NCBI GenBank assembly: GCA_026122225.1 | Contig: JANEZZ010002205.1 | Location: forward strand, 1,358,001 to 1,422,000 | Length of the DNA: 64,000 nucleotides | Direction of reading: 5' to 3' | Source: Heloderma charlesbogerti | Taxonomy: Eukaryota > Chordata > Lepidosauria > Squamata > Helodermatidae | Shown: in pieces, positions 44,677 to 55,256 of the stretch | Position numbering within the stretch: position 1 is the stretch's first letter | Layout: the number at the start of each line of letters is the position of its first letter | Notes under the pieces: model-generated | What the model was told of the DNA's origin: nothing | What the model saw: only the letters and a program-made list of their open reading frames with translations | Databases searched by the model: none | Position numbers and translations under genes: made by a program

Positions 44677-44811
44677 TACATTTTTATTTGTTTTTAGCAA
44701 TATTGTTATTCATTGATTTGTTTATATGCTGGTTTGCCATGCAAAATTATGTCCAAAGCAGTTCACACAGAGAGTAAGCTACTAGAAGGGTGCTTATTGC
44801 ATTATTGTTCT

Positions 44812-45295
44812 GATCCAGGCTTCGAACAGGCACCTGGTTAGCCACTGTGCAAACAGAAATCTGGACTAGATAGACCTTTGGGCTTTCTTCACATGGAGCG
44901 TTTATCCTGCGATTGAGATTGCTCCTTCACGAAAGTTTGCAGGCTCTTTACATGATGCCGTGACCTTCCAGGGCGTCTCCTGCACTAAGTGCCCTTTGTT
45001 CCATTTTTAAATAGAGCACAGATAATGAGCTATCAAATTACCCCGTTGTGTTCCGCTTGAGTTCCCTCTGTGAAAAGAGGAAAAGTGGCAAAAAGAGGAG
45101 CGAGATCAATGAAAGATAATAGAAGACTCAGATACAGGGAGAAAGGGGAGGGGGGAAAGGAAGCACGTGAAAAAGGGGGTTGTTGTGATCCTGCATTTAA
45201 AAGAGAAGCAAAAAGCCTCATTTTAAGAGCAGGATTTTAGGCTGGTGTAGAGATGCCCTTGATCTGATCCAGCACAGCTCTTCCTACATGTTTAA
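44812..45295 (+). mobile_element. CR1-like tail (TTCTTATG subtype) split by another element
   Basis: GGTTAGCCACTGTGCAAACAG to TAGACCTTTG (44836-44880) continues at about 45260 with GATCTGATCCAGCACAGCTC. Confidence 0.7.
44880..45258. mobile_element. Unclassified MITE, GGGCTTTCTTCAC...GTGTAGAGATGCCC
   Basis: Imperfect inverted ends within a CR1 tail, about 379 bp. A possible relative lies near 57151-57372, which also ends TTGTAGAGATGCCC. Target duplication is not resolved. Confidence 0.5.
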
Positions 45296-46359
45296 GACAT
45301 AATGTCAATGCAACAATACAATATAAATACGTATACAGTACAATACCATAGAGATATATAAATGCCCTAACTATAACAAATCCATTAACACATTTTATAA
45401 ATAATAGCATATATCCACATTAGTCATCTCCCGGACAGGTTGGCTTTCAAAGGGCACAGAAACTTTCAAGGGAGCATGTTAAAAGTGGCCTCATCTAGAA
45501 GGCAACAAAGCATGAAACTGGGACTTAATGGGAGTGACTAACTTAAGTCCCATTCATTTCAGTGGGTCTGCTCTAAGTAGGACTGATGTTGGATTTTACC
45601 CAAAGCTTGCTAATATGAGATGGAACTTCTGAAATCTCCGTAGCTTCTAGTTGCATTTTTTTTTTCATGGAAGTCTTTCCAATCTTCTAGAAAGAAAGAT
45701 CACAGAATCTCTCTGTGCTTAGCTTCAATCTTCACAGCAGCTGTGGGTAGGGATGTCAGAGAAATCTGCAGCAGAACCAAATTATTTTATGGATCTGACC
45801 TGTGGATTACACAGAAGGGCCAGCTTTTCCCCTGTTGGGCAGATTCCACAGACATCGGGACTGGCTTTCTAACCTATGGGAATTTTGTGCAAATTTCATT
45901 GTAGAAAAATACACATGGGAAAAAAAAACCTGGCTGAAAATGTGCATTTTCCCCATAAGTTAAAGAGTGAAAATGCACATTGGGGGGGGGGTGCACATTT
46001 TGTGGGATTTTGCGCATTTTTCCACTTGTGAATCTGCACAAATTCAGAAACTATTTTTTTATTGTGAAGTTTTTATCAAACAAAACAAACTGAAAACATT
46101 ACAAAACCTTAAAAAAAAGAGTGAAATAAAAATAGAAATACAACAACATATTAAAAAATCCTCAGTTTCTAACATTACAATATTCGGGGGAAAAGGGAAG
46201 AAAAAAGTTACACATAAACTTCATTAAAAGCAGACCAAATATCCAAATATAAGTTCATTTGCAAGTGGCGCCTATATACCACTCTTTCAAATGTTGCTAC
46301 TGTTGTTAAGTCTTCAGTCCATTGCATTACAGGTGGTGAGCTTTTATGTTCCAATATCG

Positions 46360-47630
46360 CACATGCCAGCAAGGTGATGCTCAAAATCCTACAAGCTAGG
46401 CTTCAGCAGTATGCGAACCGAGAACTACCGGAAGTACAAGCTGGGTTTAGAAGAGGCAGAGGAACTAGAGATCAAATCGCCAACATTCGCTGCATCATGG
46501 AGAAAGCAAGAGAATTCCAGAAAAATGTCTATTTCTGCTTCATTGACTACGCTAAAGCCTTTGATTGTGTGGATCACAACAAACTGTGGCAAATTCTTAA
46601 AGAGATGGGAGTACCAGACCACCTTACCTGTCTCCTGAGAAACCTGTACGAGGGTCAAGAAGCAACAGTAAGAACCAGACATGGAACAACCGATTGGTTC
46701 AAAATTGGGAAAGGAGTCCGACAAGGCTGCATATTGTCACCCTGCTTATTTAACTTATATGCAGAGTACATCATGAGAAATGCCGGGTTGGATGAATCAG
46801 AGATTGGAATTAAGATTGCTGGGAGAATTATCAACAACCTCCGATGTGCAGACGATACCACCCTAATGGCAGAAAGCGAAGAGGATCTAAAGAGCCTCTT
46901 GTTGAGGGTGAAAGAGGAGAGTGCAAAAGCTGGTTTGAAACTCAACATTAAAAAAACGAAGATCATGGCATCTGGCCCCATCACTTCCTGGCATATAGAA
47001 GGGGAAGAAATGGAAGCAGTGACAGATTTTACTTTCTTGGGCTCCAAGATCACTGCAGACGGTGACTGTAGCCATGAAATTAAAAGATGCTTGCTGCTTG
47101 GGAGGAAAGCTTTGGCACACCTAGACAGCATAGTAAGAAGCAGAGACATCACCTTGCCGACAAAGGTCCGTCTAATCAAAGCTATGGTTTTCCCAGTAGT
47201 AATGTATGGCTGTGAGAGCTGGACTATAAGGAAGGCTGAGCGCCGAAGAATTGATGCTTTCGAACTGTGGTGCTGGAGAAGACTCTTACGAGTCCCCTGG
47301 ACTGCAAGGAGGTCAAATCAGTCCATCCTAAAGGAAATCAACCCTGAGTGCTCATTGGAAGGACAGATACTGAAGCTGAAGCTCCAATATTTTGGCCACC
47401 TAATGCGAAGAGAAAACTCCCTGGAAAAGTCCCTGATGCTGGGAAAGACTGAAGGCAAAAGGAGAAGGGGACGGCAGAGGATGAGATGGCTAGATAGCAT
47501 CACGGATGCAATGAATATGAACTTGAGCACGCTCCAGGAGAGAGCGCAGGACAGGAAGGCCTGGCGTGCTATGGTCCATGGGGTCACGAAGAGTCGGACA
47601 CGACTGAATGACTGAACAACAACAACAACA
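46360..47630 (+). mobile_element. BovB (RTE-clade) LINE, 5'-truncated, intact 3' part
   Basis: It begins inside the reverse transcriptase gene and ends GACTGAACAACAACAACAAC, the usual BovB 3' terminus. The 4-bp duplication ATCG (46356-46359 and 47631-47634) is confirmed by the empty version of the site in the L1 copy near 23300. The host L1 lies in the opposite orientation. Confidence 0.97.
46374..47615 (+). CDS. BovB reverse transcriptase, C-terminal 413 residues, uninterrupted
   Basis: The protein is the RTE-type reverse transcriptase and C-terminal region. Motif order: 'QAGFRRGRGTRDQIANIR' (~residues 22-39), 'YFCFIDYAKAFDCVDH' (motif A), 'GVRQGCILSPCLFNLYAEYI' (motif B), 'NLRCADDTTLMA' (motif C, catalytic DD), 'LGSKITADGDC', 'VMYGCESWTIRKAE' and 'VHGVTKSRTRLND' at the end. 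No stop or frameshift occurs. The endonuclease and the RT start are lost to 5' truncation, so it cannot move itself. The frame is open through the element's left edge; the first ATG is at 46377. Confidence 0.95.
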   Translation: MMLKILQARLQQYANRELPEVQAGFRRGRGTRDQIANIRCIMEKAREFQKNVYFCFIDYAKAFDCVDHNKLWQILKEMGVPDHLTCLLRNLYEGQEATVRTRHGTTDWFKIGKGVRQGCILSPCLFNLYAEYIMRNAGLDESEIGIKIAGRIINNLRCADDTTLMAESEEDLKSLLLRVKEESAKAGLKLNIKKTKIMASGPITSWHIEGEEMEAVTDFTFLGSKITADGDCSHEIKRCLLLGRKALAHLDSIVRSRDITLPTKVRLIKAMVFPVVMYGCESWTIRKAERRRIDAFELWCWRRLLRVPWTARRSNQSILKEINPECSLEGQILKLKLQYFGHLMRRENSLEKSLMLGKTEGKRRRGRQRMRWLDSITDAMNMNLSTLQERAQDRKAWRAMVHGVTKSRTRLND

Positions 47631-49312
47631 ATCGTAGTATCAGTCTTTTAGCAACCCGTATGGCACGAAAAATCCATTTACGCTGACCATGTGTTACATT
47701 CCAAGAAGCAGGTAAGTAATTTAAGAGAACGTTTACTTCAGTACATATTAAAGAGCTTTCCAATATGAAATTTATCAAACAGATGACTTCCTCCCTAAAG
47801 AAGGGGGCCATTGGGCATTTCCAAAACATATGACTAAAAGAAGCATTGGCTGCATTACACCTCCAACAATTAGCCGAATTTAACAAGCCTTTCATAAAAA
47901 GACGTTGTGGCATCCAATAGACCCAACACAAGAGCTTTTGCTGAATAAGGTGTAACCGAAGATCCATTGAAATGTCCGACACAGACCCCCAAATGGCAGT
48001 CCATTGATTAAGCAAAATAGGACATTCCAATTCCCTGTTCTATTCCTACTGTAAACCACTTGTGTCATATTTATTCATTGATAATAAATGTTCATAAACA
48101 TGAATTGTAGGTTGATACATCTGATCAGCTTCAGTAAGTATTTCCAATAGCGAAGGAGACTCCGAGGCAATAAAAGCTGCAGGACTGAATCTAGATACCA
48201 ACAAATGCTTCAATTGCAAATATTGCCATTCCACTGAAGCTGGCAGATCAAATTGGTCTTGCAAAATTGAAACTACCAAAAACTCATCATCAACCCCCAC
48301 TAATTGATTTAAAGTAAAGATCATCTTATATGTCCAGGTCTGCCATAAAAACATTTTCTTGCCAATTTTTTAATCTGGATTTCCCCATAAAGTCAGTTTG
48401 GCATGGGACAATGGATCAAACTGTAATTGACGTGACATTATACTCCAGACTTTCCTAACTGCCAAAATTGTGGGAGGAGTTCTGTCTACCTTAATAGGCC
48501 AAGAACCTAATGCCATCCATTTAAAGAGGGGGTCCAGACAAGAAGATTCCAATAGTGACCACAGAGGAAAATCTAATTTGAGTGGGAAAGTCCAACATTA
48601 GTAGAGGTCAGCAAATAGGCACGATGGTACATAGCTAGATCCGGAAAACTGAACCCACCTTCATTAATTGGAAGTTGCATCCTTTTTAAATATATTTTTG
48701 GTGGAGAGGAACCCCAAAAGAATTTACGAAACAAAGCATTGAGTTTTTGGAAATATTTGCCAGGTATTTGCCGGATCCCTCGTATAACATAAATAATTTG
48801 GGGTATGGTATTCATCGTAAGTGTAGTCACCTTACCCCATAAACTCAACTTTAAAGATGCCCATCTATCTATATCTCGTGAAATATTATTAATCAACTTG
48901 TTCAAATATCATTAGTCAACTTTTTAAAGAATCCAATTCCGTCAATGGGCAGACGATGGAACGAAAGGTGCTTGACAAGCACCAAAACACAGACGGAGTG
49001 GATTTTACACAATGCACAGATCCCTAGCTGTGGGGGATAGGCGGGGATGAATTTTCTCAGCTTCAATATATGATTTGATGTTGCAACATGAAGTATTTGG
49101 GGGTGGCTTGGTCTTGAATGGGCAATTAAGACAGATTAGCTTTACAGAAGTCCTGCTCATGGTGGAGACGAAAACTCCTAGGACTGGTTTGCTAATATGG
49201 ATCAGCACAGCTGCCTGTATTTTTGGGACTCTGCTTGGGGGCATGGCTGTGGGATGGTTATGACGGGCACCTGCACTTCAAAATTTATCACTACATCATT
49301 GATGGGCAGTCT

Positions 49313-49493
49313 TTTTTGGTGGAGAGGAACCCCAAAAGAATTTACGAAACAAAGCATTGAGTTTTGATCCATTTTCCCATGCCAAATTGACTTTATGGGG
49401 AAATCCACATTAAAGAATTGGCAAGAATTGGGGGTTGGACTCGATGGCCTTGTAGGCCCCTTCCAACCCTACTATTCTATGATTCTATGATTC
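49313..49493 (+). mobile_element. Chimeric retrocopy: inverted L1 + L1 + CR1 tail
   Basis: 49313-49366 matches 48703-48757 in the same plus-strand orientation (L1 antisense). 49363-49427 matches the complement of 48361-48420 (L1 sense). 49429-49493 is a CR1 tail, GGGTTGGACTCGATGGCC to (ATTCTATG)2. Confidence 0.8.
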
Positions 49494-50066
49494 TTGATTA
49501 TGGGCCACTGAGTATAGGTCCAGCAGGCCAAAACATGTGGGACATGGAGGTTGTATTACACTCCTTTCCCCCAGCACTTCCAAATCTAAACCATCCTCTC
49601 TCCTACTGCAAAAGGTGCTATTCACAGCTGCTTATGTCATGCTTGCATGTTTCCATTGCAGGTACAATAGAAGCTTGTTAGGTGGATTGGTGGGGCTTAG
49701 ATCAGTGCAGAGAAAAAGTTTAAATAACCCCCACCCCACCCAGTATTGTTGCTTCAATTGAATTCAGGTTATCTTGCCTCCCAAGTGACTGTTTTCAAAG
49801 AGAAATAAAACGTGTGAGATCCGGTCACTGATCTCCCACATGAAGAACCCTTTGGCCGCAACTGTGATGGAGGTAGCATACACCTAAGGCAGATGCATTT
49901 TGAGAGTCTTCTCTTTATCAAGGGCATGTGATTTCTTCAAAAGTTCCAAATAATGCTTAGCACGCCTGGCTTCTAACTCTAAGATGAAAAACTCGTTGTG
50001 GCCTTCATAGCTGTTTTTAAATCCCCCTTCTTGACGTTATTTTTAGGCCTAAAGCAGAAGATGTGT

Positions 50067-50133
50067 GGGACTACAACTTCCATCATCCCCAGCCAGCAAC
50101 ACTGACTATGTTGGCTGAGGCTGGTGGGAGTTT
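50067..50133. mobile_element. Foldback repeat, GGGACTACAACTTCCATCAT type
   Basis: GTGGGACTACAACTTCCATC pairs loosely with GGCTGGTGGGAGTTT. Relatives at 9640-9760 and 39438-39500. Confidence 0.55.
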
Positions 50134-50158
50134 ATTTATTTCTTTACTATACTTTTAG

Positions 50159-50264
50159 ACACGCTCCGGGAGAGAACGCAGGACAGGAAGGCCTGGCGTG
50201 CTATGGTCCATGGGGTCACGAAGAGTCGGACACGACTGAACGACTGAACAACAACAACAACAAA
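50159..50264 (+). mobile_element. BovB 3' end fragment (about 106 bp)
   Basis: ACACGCTCCGGGAGAGAACG to GACTGAACAACAACAACAAC corresponds to the last part of the element at 46360-47630. Direct repeats ATACTTTTAG (50149-50158) and ATACTTTTAA (50265-50274) flank it. Confidence 0.93.
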
Positions 50265-50273
50265 ATACTTTTA

Positions 50274-50660
50274 AACCACCTAACGACCAAGTTCTCTGGG
50301 TGGCATACAATAGATTAAAAACATAAAATACAAACATTAAACACAACCCCCCTCCCACTGCAGAATAAAATCAAGATATAACCAGCAGCAAAGAATAAAA
50401 CCATTCCAGCATAGAAAACCGAATTCAAAACCCAGCAGCAGAATAAAGTACTATAAGCACTAAACAATAGTTCTTAAAATGCCTGGGTGAATTTTTTTAA
50501 AAGGTGGAAAGAGATGAGCTGCTCTGGGGAAAGCGTTCCACAAATGGGATGCCACCAGTGAAAAGGCCTTATTTCTCATAGGGACCTGGCTTGCCTCAGT
50601 TGGCAAGGGCAGCAGAGGAGGGCCTCAGACTATTACCTTAGTGCCAAAGATGGAGAGGAT
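50274..50660 (-). mobile_element. L2-like LINE 3' UTR, antisense
   Basis: GTTCTCTGGGTGGCATACAA, TAAAACATAAAATACAAAC and GGAAAGCGTTCCACAAATGG follow the antisense order of the squamate L2-like 3' region. It is the host of the BovB fragment at its 3' end. Confidence 0.55.
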
Positions 50661-50953
50661 CATCCCTTCAACGGGGCACCCTACTGCTATTCACACCAAT
50701 AGGTGGAAGACATCCCACATAGGTTATCCTACCATTAATTTCCGCTGCCATCATAAAACTGCACCCCTGTATCCAACATACTTTTTTTTAAAAAAAACCA
50801 AGGTAGCTGGTCATTAGGTGTGACACAGATATAGTTAAAAAAAAAGATATAGAGTATTTCATTAAAAAGGAATACAACAAAAAAGCTTAGCATTTATGGT
50901 TACTGTTACTAGAAAAACAAGAGTTTTATTTCACTGATAGTTCCAATCAGCTA

Positions 50954-50955
<2 letters not shown>

Positions 50956-50992
<37 letters not shown>

Positions 50993-51203
50993 TGCCTTTT
51001 TTCCTCCAAGGAACTCAAGGCGGTGTACATAATCTGCCCCATCCTCTGTTTTATCCTCACAACAACAACCCTGTGAGGTAGGTTGGGCTAAGAGTTTGTG
51101 ACTGGCCCAAAGTCACCCTGGGAGCTTCCATGGCCGAGTGGAGACCAGAATCCAGATCTCCTGACTTCCAGTCCAACACTCTCGCCACTACTCCACACTG
51201 GCA
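50956..51203 (-). mobile_element. Sauria-type SINE with (ATT)n tail
   Basis: Minus strand: head GCCAGTGTGGAGTAGTGGC, body (GGAAGCTCCCAGGGTGACTT, GTGAGGATAAAACAGAGG) and (AAT)n tail at 50956-50990. Confidence 0.87.
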
Positions 51204-51617
51204 ATTCCTTGTGGCATACTGTGATGATGTCACTTTACCCCACAACCAACCCTGGTTGAAGAAACAGCCAGGTAGATGTATACACAGACCTTTTCTCCAT
51301 TTTGTTCTCGTTTTAAGAGAGAACTCTCATCTGAGCTTACACGGGTGAGTTAATGATTATCCGAGGAAATAAGAAATTTGCCCAGGGTAAGTTCACCCAT
51401 CACTAACCCTAACCAAACATAATCCAATTCCCCTGTCAAGCTCCACCCCAGTTAACACATAGGCTTTGTACTGGGGGCTTGATACATGGTTCTCCTTCTG
51501 GTCTGACTACCACCTGGGGCCTTAGTAGATAAATATGGGAGGAGACGTCCCTTCAGGTTACAAGGGCCCAATACATCTGAAAGTCACCAGGTTGAGGAAG
51601 GTTGGGCTAGGGAAACA
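51204..51617. other. Unrecognised spacer
   Basis: Nothing is recognised. Confidence 0.4.
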
Positions 51618-51625
51618 CAACATCT

Positions 51626-51970
51626 TAGGGATGTACGGATTCCCCACCATCCGTTCCAGTGGGGAATCCATGGTGGGGGAGGCGATCCATTCCTCCGCCC
51701 GGAATCCTCACGGAGTGGCTCCGGGTCACAGGGAAAATGCTATTGTAAAAAGGGTAAAGCCATTCGCATTCTTCTTCCATTTCTGATTTATGGATTTATT
51801 TACGTGGTTATTTTCGTAAAATCCACCATTTGGTGGACAAAAAAAAGGGGGTCCGCGTGAGCTCCGGTCCGGGTTGACCGGGCCGCCCAGTTCCGAGGAG
51901 GATTCCGTGGACCGGATTTGTCAGAATTCGATCCCATTTAAAATTTGTGCGGAATTCTCTGACATCCCTA
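51626..51970. mobile_element. hAT-type MITE (345 bp)
   Basis: It runs from TAGGGATGTACGGATTCCCC to TTCTCTGACATCCCTA. The flank CAACATCT agrees at 6 of 8 bases with CAGCATCC two bases beyond the right end. It holds TTTATTTACGTGGTTATTTT and related hairpin remnants. Confidence 0.75.
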
Positions 51971-52059
51971 ATCAGCATCCACTCGCATTTAGATATATTC
52001 AATATGATGTGTAGTTTGCCAAGAAGATAGAGGCCCTCGCTTTGCCCCCTTCCAAACGA

Positions 52060-53208
52060 GAGCTCTGTGCAAATGGCCACTCAAAATTCTCCAGCCTATG
52101 TGTGGGCAGAGAAATTGAGGGCACAATTTCACCCCTCCTCACCTAGGGGAGGAGGAATTCTCCAGCAGTTTCTCACACATAGACATCATTACTGGCAGGG
52201 GTTGTAGGTGTTTGCAGAATTGCAGAATTTCTTTTGGTGGTGTTTTTGAGCTTCCCTAATCACTGCAAGGTGCCTGAGGGTGCTATGTGTTTTTCTCTCT
52301 CTCTATTACACATATTTCCATGGCTCTGCAGCCTCCCAGACCACCTGCACATCCTGAACTGAAAAAGCCCCCATGGGAGGAATGGCCTCATGACGTCTTC
52401 CTCATGATGGCTTTAACTGAAGTGCGGGAAGCCGAGGAGGTTACAGGCTGCCACAGAGATTATGGTACATGGCAGGCAGGACAGTCATGCGCACTCCTCA
52501 GCCACTTCATATGTAAGGTAAGCACAAGAACCCCAAACCTAACCCATGAGAATTTCTCCAAACTTACTCTTCCTTTGAATTTCTTTTCGAAAGCTATTTA
52601 TTTTCTATCAAATTCAATGAGAATGGTTAAAAAAAAAATGCAGAAGAAATTTTTGGCACAGCAGTACTCCAAACAATGCAGAAGACCACCCTGAAGAATG
52701 TTCTCCAAATATTCTTCACCATTTGTGCAGGGCAATCCCCCCCCACACACACACACAATGCCCATAATGATGCTAGGTCTGGGACACTGTGGAGTATGCA
52801 AAATGGGGGCCAGACTACCATCACCGTTGCTGCACAGTTGCAGCAGCAGGGCAAGGGGAAACACTTGGTGGGGGGAGAGAAGGAGCTGTGTTGCTTCCAC
52901 TGCTGATGGTGAATCCCACCACCCAAGAAACTGTTGGAGGATCATAGAACATAGGGTGGGAAGGGGCCTACAAGACCATAGAGTCCAGCCCCCTGCTCAG
53001 TGCAGGAAGCTTTTCCCAGGGGGTCTCCCATCCAAGTTCTACCCAGGCTGACCCTGCTTAGCTTCTGAGATCAGAGTCTCAGACAAGACCATGTGGAGAA
53101 CATGTTTGCCCCAGATTTCCTCCCCCTAAAGAAATTGTGTGAAGAGATCCCCCATTTCCCCTGTCCACTAATACGGTGAAGAATTTTGAGAGGCTATTTG
53201 CACACAGC
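52060..53208. mobile_element. Unclassified element with ~36-bp inverted ends, AGAGCTCTGTGCAAATGGCC
   Basis: Left AGAGCTCTGTGCAAATGGCC + ACTCAAAATTCTCC is matched at the right (53168-53208) by the complement of GAATTTTGAGAGG...CACACAGCTCT. Inside, 52319-52530 has a short frame ('PPWEEWPHDVFLMMALTEV') ending at a donor-like AAGGTAAGCACAAG. Homologous to 56570-57120 in inverted orientation. A 5S-CR1 chimera interrupts it. Confidence 0.55.
52941..53105 (-). mobile_element. 5S rRNA-CR1 chimeric retrocopy
   Basis: On the minus strand a 5S rRNA-like part (GATCTCAGAAGCTAAGCAGG, ACTTGGATGGGAGACCCCCT, about 53010-53095) runs directly into a CR1 3' tail (CACTGAGCAGGGGGCTGGAC ... TATGTTCTATGATCC, 52941-53008). 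The 5S part is closer to true 5S rRNA than the 5S-headed SINEs elsewhere in the window. Confidence 0.75.
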
Positions 53209-53684
53209 TCTTGCCCTATGCGTGCTTACTCAGAAGAATGTTCCATTGAGTTCAGTGGGAATTATTCCCAAATTAAATGTGCGCAGGATTACAGCCTACA
53301 GCAAGCCTCATGTTTAAAAGACTGGGAGGAGGAGGGAGAGGGAGAGAGGAGCATATAATTAGAGATCAACCAGAAGTGAATCATTGCAACATATTGCAGA
53401 TTAAAATGAACAGGAAGAGCAGAGTTACAGCAGGGAGGAGACGGATCACTCTGAGATTAATCGTAGAACAGTCAGCTCTTGAAGGGCAGACAGGAGACTT
53501 GGAAAGATTCTAGTTTCATACAGCTGAGCAAGCTGGGATGAGGTGGGAGACGGGTGAGAGATGGAAATAATTCACTGAGATTTGAAGAGAGCCGCTCCCC
53601 TCCAACAGGCCGATCATGACAGATGCCCCTGAATTTGGGCAGGAACCAATGCAGGATATGATTTTCCCCATTTCATTTCATTTA

Positions 53685-53755
53685 TTATATTTCTATACCA
53701 CCCTCTAGCCAAAGCTCTCTGGGCAGTTCACAGAAATTAAATACCATTAAAATGG
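53685..53755 (-). mobile_element. L2-like LINE 3' tail, antisense
   Basis: TTTATTATATTTCTATACCA then AGCCAAAGCTCTCTGGGCAG, the complement of the tail seen at 5526-5584. Confidence 0.6.
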
Positions 53756-53759
53756 TTTA

Positions 53760-54540
53760 GTGGCAGATGAATAGACCCCCACTACGGGACAATGTCCAGC
53801 CCACCTTTAATTCTCAATCCTGCCTGGTGACTTTTGTCTTCCTCTTGACTTTGAATGAATCTAAAGTAAGCAGAGGGAGCCTGTGTTGCAGCAAAGGTGC
53901 GGAAAGCGGTGTGGAATTAGCCCTACTTGGAGACGCATCATCTGCATCTTTTCCAAGTGGCTGTGGTTGCTTGGGAGGCAGGGGAGGGCCTCCTTGCTTT
54001 TCCCGTAGCCCTCAATCCAGAAAACTAGGTCAGCCTCAGAGGCAGACTCAATGAGAATGAGATTGACTTTTTAAAAACTTCCTGGGTTTCATCCGCAGAT
54101 AATCCAACATGCTAGCTTAGCCTGCAGTTTTCCCACAGAGTTCTTGGTCAGAGAGATACCAACAGGTGGCGCAGAGACCCCTATAAAATGAGACCTGCCT
54201 TCTTTATTCACACTGCCACAGCTTCAGGATGTGCCATGTCTTGGGTGAGCCAAGGCAACGGAAGAAACCGCTGGCCAGGGCCACACAGACACAGTGAGAA
54301 AGCAGGTTAAACCTGCCAATGGCGACATTTGGCCAGAATGGCGAAATGAAACTTCTGTATGGAGGGTAGCAGGGTCATTGCTAGGCCTGCCGCTATAGGT
54401 CCCGAGGTCCAAATCTATTTCCCAGGTTTGTTCCATAGAGCCCTGAGTGTCTGTTGGTGCCAATGGAATGTGTTTTTCCCTAGGCTTAATTGCCACACCG
54501 GATCCAATTTTCAAGGAGGATTTCAGCTGGGAACGGAAGG
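53760..54540. other. Unrecognised spacer
   Basis: The short frames 53767-54054 + and 54224-54514 - have no recognised domains. Confidence 0.35.
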
Positions 54541-54541
54541 A

Positions 54542-55125
54542 TTAAGAACATAAGTAGAGCCCTGCTGGATCAGACCAAGGGTCCATCTAGTCCAGCATTC
54601 TGTTCACACAGTGGCCAACCAGCTGTTGACCGGGAACCCACAAGCAGGGCAGGAGTGCAACAGCACCCTCCCACCCATGTTCCCCAGCAACTGGTGTACA
54701 TAGGCTCGCTGCCTCAGGCACTGAAGGTAGCATAAAGGCATCAAACCTTGGAGCCATTGATAGACTTCTCCTCCAGGAATTTGTCTAACCCCCTTTTAAA
54801 GCCATCCAAATTGGTGGCCATCACTATATCCTGTGGTAGCAAATTCCATAATTTAGCTACGTGCTATGTGAAGAAATCCTTCCTTTTATCTGTCCCGAAC
54901 CTCCCACCAATCAGCTTCATGGGATGACCACGGATTCTAGTATTTTGAGAGAGGGAGAAAAATGTCTCCCTATCCATGTTCTTCACAACATGCATCATTT
55001 TGTACCCTTCTGCTATGTCTCCCCTCACCCTCCTTTTCCCAAGCTAAACAATCCCAGCTGTTGTAACCTTCCCTCATAGGGGAGATGCTCCAGCCTCTCG
55101 ATCATCTGACTTGCCCTGTTCTGCC
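54542..55125 (-). mobile_element. CR1-like LINE 3' part (TTCTTATG subtype)
   Basis: TTAAGAACATAAGTAGAGCC is the 3' terminus on the minus strand. Upstream sequence encodes the 'LGLLSLEKR'-type region near 55040-55110, with disruptions. Confidence 0.85.
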
Positions 55126-55192
55126 ACAACACCCTCCCACACAAGTTCCCAAGCAACTCCCCCTTCCCACAAGCTGCAATACACATACACCT

Positions 55193-55256
55193 TCCTTCCT
55201 TCCTTCCTTCCTTCCTTCCTTCCTTCCTTCTCTTTCTTTCTTTCTTTCTTTCTTAT
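55193..55256. repeat. (CTTC)n-(TTTC)n microsatellite
   Basis: About ten CTTC units are followed by five TTTC units. Confidence 0.95.

Larger units (their letters stand above)
46052..48905 (-). mobile_element. L1-clade LINE, 5'-truncated, split by BovB
   Basis: Minus-strand pieces of the ORF2 end are 'LSLWGKVTTLTMNTIPQI', 'FRKFFWGSSPPKIYLKRMQ', 'NEGGFSFPDLAMYHRAYL' (48573-48905), then 'LAVRKVWSIM', and a zinc-knuckle-like 'CWRCNAANASFSHMFWKCP' (~47800-47880). The layout is typical of L1 ORF2 C-termini. Stops and shifts break the frame. The 3' end has AATAAAAAAA near 46052-46060. A plus-strand relative is at 23085-23577. Confidence 0.82.
45748..49026. mobile_element. AT-rich hAT-type MITE holding a nested L1 and BovB
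   Basis: The left end is TAGGGATGTCAGAGAAATCT; the right end is CACAGATCCCTA. The exact 8-bp duplication GCTGTGGG (45740-45747 and 49027-49034) spans more than 3 kb of later insertions. MITE sequence proper is about 45748-46050 and 48906-49026. Confidence 0.85.

Noticed and set aside
51400..51412. Telomere-like CTAACCCTAACC
   Set aside because: Only two units; no array and no subtelomeric context.
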